Assembly (NCBI GenBank): GCA_016930735.1 | Contig: JAFGGF010000053.1 | Location: 1-20,132, forward strand | Source: Prolixibacteraceae bacterium | GTDB lineage: Bacteria > Bacteroidota > Bacteroidia > Bacteroidales > Prolixibacteraceae | DNA length: 20,132 nucleotides | Direction: 5' to 3' | Shown: piece after piece, positions 15,203-20,132 of the stretch | How the letters are laid out: the number at the start of each line of letters is the position of its first letter | How positions within the stretch are numbered: position 1 is the stretch's first letter | Translations under genes and position numbers: made by a program | Notes under the pieces: model-generated | What the model was told of the DNA's origin: nothing | Databases searched by the model: none | Seen by the model: the letters and a program-made list of their open reading frames with translations, nothing else

Positions 15203-16684
15203 ATGCGAAAATTCTACCTTCTTGCTATCGACCTTGGGGCATCCAGTGGCAGGGCCATATTGGGTATATTAACCGAAAATAAACTGGAACTGAAAGAAAT
15301 CCACCGGTTTGAAAACAGGATGCAGCAAATAAATGGTAGTTATTACTGGGATATTTTCAGGCTGTTTAATGAAATAAAAATTGGTTTTAAAAAGTGTATA
15401 TCTGAATATAAGATCCAACCCGATTCTATTGGGATTGATACATGGGGAGTTGATTATTCCCTGATAAACAAGGAAGGGCAGATTATCGGATTACCCTATG
15501 CTTACCGCGACCACAGGACCAACGGAATTATGGAAGAGTTTTTTAAACTGATGCCTTCAGATGAAGTTTATCGGTTGTCGGGATTACAGTTTATGCAATT
15601 TAACACTCTTTTTCAGTTGTATTCTTCTGTCAGGGAAAAACAATCGCAGATGAAAATTGCCAAATCACTGCTTTTTATGCCCGATACTTTGAATTATCTG
15701 TTTACCGGTATTAAAAGAAATGAATATACCATAGCAAGTACTTCGCAACTTTTAAAACCTGGCCAGGACAAATGGGAAAAAAAATTGTTCAAGGTTGCCG
15801 GAATACCAAAAAAACTTGTAAATGATATTATACAGCCGGGAAATGTACTGGGAAAAATTACAAATGAAATCAGCCTTGAATTAAACAGCAAGCAAATTCC
15901 GGTTGTTGCTGTTGCCTCGCATGATACAGCTTCAGCGGTTGTTTCTGTACCTGCCGAAGACAACGACTGGGTATTTATAAGTTCCGGTACATGGTCAATT
16001 ATGGGAATTGAGTGTAAAAATCCCATTGTTAATACCGATTCGTTAACAATGAATTTTACCAATGAAGGGGGCGTGGATGGAACTACCAGGTTTTTAAAAA
16101 ATATAATGGGAATGTGGCTTATCCAGGAATGTAAAAGGATATGGGACCAGGAAAGGAAACATGAATGGAGTGAGATTGTGGAAATGAGCAAAATAGATAA
16201 TCCGTTTAAATCACTTATTGATCCGGACAACCATAGTTTTCTGAACCCGGAAAATATGCCTGAAGCAATAAAAGAATATTGCAGAAGAACTAATCAGCCT
16301 GTTCCTGAAAGCAAAGGTGAAATAGCACGATGTATTTATGTAAGCCTGGTTCTGAAATATAAATATACCTTTGATCAGCTTGAAAGGGTTTCGGAAAAGA
16401 AAATCAACAGAATACATATAATCGGAGGTGGAGCACATAACAGGGAAATGAACCAGATGACAGCCAACGCTATAATGGTTCCTGTATATGCTGGTCCGAC
16501 AGAGGCTACGTCGATTGGGAACATTATGTGCCAGGCATGTGGGCTGGGGCTGGTAGGCTCTTTAAAAGAAATACGTAAAATTGTTAAAAAATCGTTTAAG
16601 GTTGTTGAATATCAGCCGCATAACAGGAATATATGGGAAGAGCCTTACGACAGGTTTTTGGAGCATGTAAACCAATCATCGTAA
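15203..16684 (+). CDS. rhaB: rhamnulokinase-family FGGY sugar kinase
   Basis: Cytosolic kinases of this family phosphorylate L-rhamnulose at C1 with ATP in rhamnose breakdown. The product is 493 residues, the normal length. FGGY fold markers are AIDLGASSGRAIL at the N-terminus, GIDTWGVDYSLI (78-89), AYRDHRTNG (100-108) and FNTLFQLY. The phosphate-binding region has ASHDTASAV (D241 is the catalytic base) and ISSGTWSIMG. Later come LKNIMGMWLIQE and IIGGGAHNREMNQMTANA. These line up with E. coli RhaB almost motif for motif. Some Bacteroidota L-fuculose kinases belong to the same group, so fuculose is the main alternative. No isomerase, aldolase or permease gene is adjacent. It lies 71 bases after the DUF5060 gene; a box TAATTTCG (15172-15179) near the TAnnTTTG form could give it its own promoter. 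Confidence 0.85.
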   Translation: MRKFYLLAIDLGASSGRAILGILTENKLELKEIHRFENRMQQINGSYYWDIFRLFNEIKIGFKKCISEYKIQPDSIGIDTWGVDYSLINKEGQIIGLPYAYRDHRTNGIMEEFFKLMPSDEVYRLSGLQFMQFNTLFQLYSSVREKQSQMKIAKSLLFMPDTLNYLFTGIKRNEYTIASTSQLLKPGQDKWEKKLFKVAGIPKKLVNDIIQPGNVLGKITNEISLELNSKQIPVVAVASHDTASAVVSVPAEDNDWVFISSGTWSIMGIECKNPIVNTDSLTMNFTNEGGVDGTTRFLKNIMGMWLIQECKRIWDQERKHEWSEIVEMSKIDNPFKSLIDPDNHSFLNPENMPEAIKEYCRRTNQPVPESKGEIARCIYVSLVLKYKYTFDQLERVSEKKINRIHIIGGGAHNREMNQMTANAIMVPVYAGPTEATSIGNIMCQACGLGLVGSLKEIRKIVKKSFKVVEYQPHNRNIWEEPYDRFLEHVNQSS

Positions 16685-16710
16685 TTTATTAATGCAGGGA
16701 GAAAATTATG

Positions 16711-16738
16711 CTGTTGGAAACAACAGGTTTTAATAATT
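16711..16738 (+). terminator. GAAA-tetraloop hairpin between convergent genes
   Basis: CTGTTG (16711-16716) and CAACAG (16721-16726) form a perfect 6-bp stem around a GAAA tetraloop, followed by GTTTTAATAATTTT. It lies 26 bases past the rhaB stop and just beyond the stop of the minus-strand kinase, so it probably ends the plus-strand transcript and may act weakly in both directions. The stem is short and the T-tract is interrupted. Confidence 0.5.
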
Positions 16739-16740
16739 TT

Positions 16741-18507
16741 TTAGTCAAATGCAGGCAGTGTAAAATAAAACAAACTTCCTTCTCCCTGTATCGAACTACT
16801 TTCAATACCTACCACTCCACCAAGTTTGTCGATGATCCTTTTAACAATGGATAAACCCAGCCCGTGGCCTTCTTCATATTCAGGTACAAGCCTTGTAAAC
16901 TGGTTGAACAATAATTTTTGTGCCTCTTCTGAAATCCCGTTGCCATTATCCTTTATCCAAAACCGGATAAATCCGTTTTCAGGACTGTCGGCTCCAACTT
17001 TTATTATAGGTGGATTTCCACCGTATTTTATAGCATTGCTTAAATAATTAAACCAGACCTCTTCAACCCAGGAAGCATAACCGATGGCGCGGGGCCAATG
17101 ATGCGGTTTTTCTATTTTAACGTTTCTTTCGTTTATAATGTTAAATAACCTGACTTTTGCTTCAGTAAAAATAACATCCATATCCAAAAGTGTTGTTTTA
17201 ACACTTTGTTTCCTGACACTTGCAAGTGTAAGTAGCTCATTTGTAATGTGAACCGATTTATTTGCTGAAATCTGTATCATCCCGATTAATTCTTCCAGCA
17301 ATTCCAAATCATTTCTTTCCAGGCATTCAGGAATCAGGCTGATTGTTGATTGAATAGCTCCCAGTGGATTTTTTATATCGTGAGCAACTGTGTGGGCAAA
17401 AGCATCCAGGTCTTCAATCAGTTTTTCCTTTTTTTCGATTTCTTTTAACAGGTTTTTATTGACTTCTTTTACTGATTCTTCAGCATTTTTGATTTTTGTT
17501 ATATCATGAAAAATAAGTAAATGCCCTGATGTTCTTTCTTCAATATTTTTTAAGGGTGTAATCAGTATGTCGTAAAAATATTTGTTATTTCCTGTTGAAT
17601 ATTCAATCCTTTTTTCTGCTGAATCATCAAACTCTTTGGTAATTTTTTCAAACCCTTTAAAAACAGAATTAAAAGAACGCCCTGTTATTTTTAATCCACT
17701 GTTTCCCGAAAGCCTTTGTGCAGCAGGATTACAGTCTTCGATAATACCTTCGGAATTTACAACAATAATGCTATCGTTAATTATGTCAAGCAATTTATTG
17801 CGCGCAAGTGGGACCAGGTCAAATATCCTGAACCTGATCACTCCAAGTGAAATAATAAATCCTGTAATTACAAAAGAAACCGGTGTCCAGTCAAATCCCG
17901 GGAAAGGATTGATTTTAGATACATAAAGAAGATTCCCTATTACCGGAATAACTGAACCAATAACCAAAGTGTAAACCTGTGACCTGTAATACGATGAAAA
18001 TTTATATACAGAACTCAGGAGGTTGTATAACCCGGCAAAAATCAATAATTCGGTAAACAGGAAAAAAATCCAGAATGCAAAACCGTGGAAATAATGTGCA
18101 ATATTTTCCTGTTCATCAAGAATAACATCTGTCCATACCAAATGGTGATAATCATTGGTAAATACTATTGGGATCATAATTGTTGGAAGTATACACAATA
18201 ACAGTATTTTATTTTTAGCGATCCATTTCTTTTTTTGACTAAAACCTGTTGTAAATAAAAAATAAAGTACAGGAAGGTAGGCAATCCCGAAATAGGATAT
18301 TTTGGACCAGAGGATTTTTTCTTCAAGAACATTTGTTCCAAATTCAAATGCATATGACAATGCCCGGATTGCAACCGATAATTCAAGAAATATAAGGTAT
18401 TTTACACCGGGAGCTTTTTTATACTTCCACAGTATAATAACTGTTATAACTGCTGCAACTGCTGTTATAAATTCTATCAGACTGTTTATTTCATAGTGAT
18501 AAGACAT
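16741..18507 (-). CDS. membrane sensor histidine kinase (7TM sensor, PAS, HisKA, HATPase)
   Basis: The protein autophosphorylates a histidine and passes the phosphate to a response regulator. Residues about 5-225 contain seven or so hydrophobic segments of the histidine-kinase 7TM sensor type, closing with DWTPVSFVITGFIISLGVIR and FRIFDLVPLAR, the junction typical of this family. A PAS domain (about 235-337) ends in FHDITKIK. A Lys/Glu coiled coil (about 340-368) leads to the HisKA helix AHTVAHDIKNPLGAI, where H376 is the phosphate acceptor. The ATPase domain has NYLSNAIKYGG (N box), DNGNGI (G1) and GHGLGLSIVKRI (G2). There is no receiver domain and no response regulator gene beside it, so it is an orphan here. 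I start at ATG 18507; the longer reading starts at TTG 18510 directly before it. The signal sensed is unknown. Confidence 0.9.
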   Translation of the reverse strand: MSYHYEINSLIEFITAVAAVITVIILWKYKKAPGVKYLIFLELSVAIRALSYAFEFGTNVLEEKILWSKISYFGIAYLPVLYFLFTTGFSQKKKWIAKNKILLLCILPTIMIPIVFTNDYHHLVWTDVILDEQENIAHYFHGFAFWIFFLFTELLIFAGLYNLLSSVYKFSSYYRSQVYTLVIGSVIPVIGNLLYVSKINPFPGFDWTPVSFVITGFIISLGVIRFRIFDLVPLARNKLLDIINDSIIVVNSEGIIEDCNPAAQRLSGNSGLKITGRSFNSVFKGFEKITKEFDDSAEKRIEYSTGNNKYFYDILITPLKNIEERTSGHLLIFHDITKIKNAEESVKEVNKNLLKEIEKKEKLIEDLDAFAHTVAHDIKNPLGAIQSTISLIPECLERNDLELLEELIGMIQISANKSVHITNELLTLASVRKQSVKTTLLDMDVIFTEAKVRLFNIINERNVKIEKPHHWPRAIGYASWVEEVWFNYLSNAIKYGGNPPIIKVGADSPENGFIRFWIKDNGNGISEEAQKLLFNQFTRLVPEYEEGHGLGLSIVKRIIDKLGGVVGIESSSIQGEGSLFYFTLPAFD

Positions 18508-18512
18508 CAAAT

Positions 18513-18520
18513 CAAAGATA
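18513..18520 (-). promoter_or_regulatory. candidate -7 box (TATCTTTG) for the histidine kinase gene
   Basis: On the minus strand TATCTTTG matches TAnnTTTG exactly and ends 5 bases before the ATG at 18507. No convincing TTTG lies 25 bases upstream. If used, the mRNA would have almost no leader, as at bamD. Confidence 0.4.
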
Positions 18521-18630
18521 CGTCAACTTTACTGAAATGGATACCTGTTATTTATAATTAAGAATAGATTTTTCAATAAATTTAAGATGGATTTTATATT
18601 TCTGCAGTTAAGATAATGATATTATTACTT

Positions 18631-20055
18631 TTATGTCAGTGCAATATTCCTGATCATTCCGTTAAAAATAAAAAAATGTGCCGGCGACGTACAAATCCAG
18701 TATAACCTGCCCCATACACCCTTAGGCCTGAATGTGGCAATTTGGTGTAAAACATTGTTATTATCTATTTTGAATTCCAGCCAGGCTTCACCCGGAAGTT
18801 TCATTTCAGCAAAAAGAAGAATTCTTTTTTCTTTTTTATTGGCATAAAGTACCCTCCAGAAGTCAAGTGCATCGCCGGTATGTATTTCCTGAGGTAATGT
18901 CCTTCCCCTGTTTAATCCCACACCACCTACAATCTGATCAAAAAAGCCCCTGATTTTCCATAGCCAGTTTGCATAATAATAACCTTTTGCACCTCCGATT
19001 GACCAGATGTTATGCAATACTTTTTCAGAATCTGTAATTTTTATTTTTTTGATATTTTTATAACAGCCAAATTGCGGGACTTCGATTATTTCAGATAATT
19101 TATAACCAAGAATGCTGCTTGCCAGAGAATCCTTCCAACTGCTTATTACAGTATTTTGTGCAATTTTAGCAAAAGCATATTTTATTGCATCAGAATAAGT
19201 AATTGGATTTACTTTTAATATTTTTTCAAGTTCCTGTTCCTTACAAACAATTTCCATTTTCATACTATCGACCAGGTTTCTCGCAAGTTTGTATGAAACA
19301 GAGGTAATAAAAAACAACCAATATGAAGATAGTTTCGGAGAGAAAAAGGGTAATGAAATAATAGTCCGTTTTAATTTGCGGAGGTGCGCATATTGTGCAA
19401 GCATTTCCTTATAGGTCAGAACTTCGGGTCCTCCTATATCGAATGACTTATTATAACATTTATCGTTGTAAAGTACTCTTACCAGATAGGATATTACATC
19501 GCGGATAGCAATGGGTTGAGATTTTGTGTTCACCCACGATGGAGAAATAATTAAAGGTAGTTTTTCAACAATATCACGAATTATTTCGAATGATGCACTT
19601 CCTGAACCAACAACGATACCTGCCCTTAAAACCGTCAGCCTGAAATTTCCTTCAGCTAAAATAGTTTCTACATTTTTCCTTGATGACAGGTGTTTTGATA
19701 AGTGTTGGGCATTTACTATTCCTCCCAGGTAAATTACCTGTTTAACTCTTACATAGTCCATGTAACGAACAAAATTAGAAGCTGCTTTGGATTCAAGGTC
19801 GAAAAACTTATCTGTTGATGCCGACATTGAATGAATCAGGTAATATGCAGCATCAAAATCAGTGGGTAAAATTTCAAAAGGTGGAAGTGACAGAAAATCA
19901 ATTTCGAGAATTTCAATTCTTTCTGAAATTCCTGCAGGATAAGAAAATCTTTTTTTATCCCTGACACAACAGATAACCCTGTATCCCTGATCTACCAAAA
20001 CAGGCAGCAATCTTTTACCAATATAGCCTGTAACCCCGGTTAATAAAATTTTCAA
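18631..20055 (-). CDS. SDR family protein with C-terminal DUF2867 domain
   Basis: Residues 1-290 form an atypical/extended short-chain dehydrogenase-type Rossmann fold: KILLTGVTGYIGKRLLP holds the GxxGxxG nucleotide-binding loop (G7, G10, G13), followed by CCVRDKKRF, AYYLIHSMS, YLGGIVN, LRAGIVVGSG and FDIGGPEVLTYKEML. Residues about 310-474 are a DUF2867 domain, with SIGGAKGYYYANWLWKIRG, LPQEIHTGDALDFWRV, AEMKLPGEAWLEFKI and GRLYWICTSPAHFFIF. The two-domain layout and length (474) are usual for this widespread but uncharacterised family; it probably binds NAD(P) and a hydrophobic ligand, possibly near the membrane. The start is TTG at 20055-20053: the next Met is far inside the fold, and K-I-L-L-T is the normal beginning. 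It precedes the histidine kinase gene on the same strand by 120 bases. Confidence 0.82.
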   Translation of the reverse strand: MKILLTGVTGYIGKRLLPVLVDQGYRVICCVRDKKRFSYPAGISERIEILEIDFLSLPPFEILPTDFDAAYYLIHSMSASTDKFFDLESKAASNFVRYMDYVRVKQVIYLGGIVNAQHLSKHLSSRKNVETILAEGNFRLTVLRAGIVVGSGSASFEIIRDIVEKLPLIISPSWVNTKSQPIAIRDVISYLVRVLYNDKCYNKSFDIGGPEVLTYKEMLAQYAHLRKLKRTIISLPFFSPKLSSYWLFFITSVSYKLARNLVDSMKMEIVCKEQELEKILKVNPITYSDAIKYAFAKIAQNTVISSWKDSLASSILGYKLSEIIEVPQFGCYKNIKKIKITDSEKVLHNIWSIGGAKGYYYANWLWKIRGFFDQIVGGVGLNRGRTLPQEIHTGDALDFWRVLYANKKEKRILLFAEMKLPGEAWLEFKIDNNNVLHQIATFRPKGVWGRLYWICTSPAHFFIFNGMIRNIALT

Positions 20056-20132
20056 AGCCGTAAATCTTAAAAACTGAAGTAATATACAAATAATTGTACA
20101 ACTTGTTTTTTAATCCTGAAAATGGAATACTA

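Noticed and set aside
15694..16230. 178-residue open frame antisense to the kinase gene
   Set aside because: It lies wholly opposite rhaB, has no recognisable domain or start signal, and is explained as a shadow of the real coding frame.

Overview
The window reads as chromosome of a Bacteroidota bacterium, most likely in or near Bacteroidales/Marinilabiliales. The evidence is the lineage-typical run bamD-rpoZ-coaBC-DUF4835-recN, a Bacteroidota-type omega subunit, several lipoproteins with an LFSC/FSSC lipobox, TAnnTTTG-type promoter boxes, few Shine-Dalgarno sequences, and AT-rich intergenic DNA. I see no RNA gene, insertion sequence, CRISPR array or attachment site. No stretch without a gene exceeds about 150 bases.

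Left part (1-6533): a possible plus-strand gene tail (1-57) converges on a PLP-dependent alpha-oxoamine synthase of the serine palmitoyltransferase/KBL group (122-1384, minus). That gene has a clear Rho-independent terminator and a good Bacteroidota promoter. Divergent from it runs a housekeeping operon: outer-membrane assembly lipoprotein BamD, RNA polymerase omega, bifunctional CoaBC, exported DUF4835 protein and DNA-repair ATPase RecN.

Middle part (6627-16684): seven plus-strand genes that look like an accessory carbohydrate-use locus without SusC/SusD. They encode a Tat-exported GH5 hydrolase, a PhoD-like metallophosphoesterase lipoprotein with a lectin-like N-terminal domain, an unknown secreted 177-residue protein, a GntR regulator fused to a LacI-type sensor domain, a CE15-type glucuronoyl esterase, a DUF5060 TIM-barrel lipoprotein, and a rhamnulokinase-family kinase. 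The likely logic, which is inference, is that extracytoplasmic enzymes trim a uronic-acid-containing plant or algal glycan, the GntR protein senses a released sugar, and the kinase phosphorylates a 6-deoxyketose. The matching isomerase, aldolase and transporter are not in the window.

Right part (16741-20055, minus strand): an orphan membrane histidine kinase (7TM-type sensor, PAS, HisKA, HATPase) and an SDR-DUF2867 protein. They are convergent with the kinase gene, with a tetraloop hairpin between.
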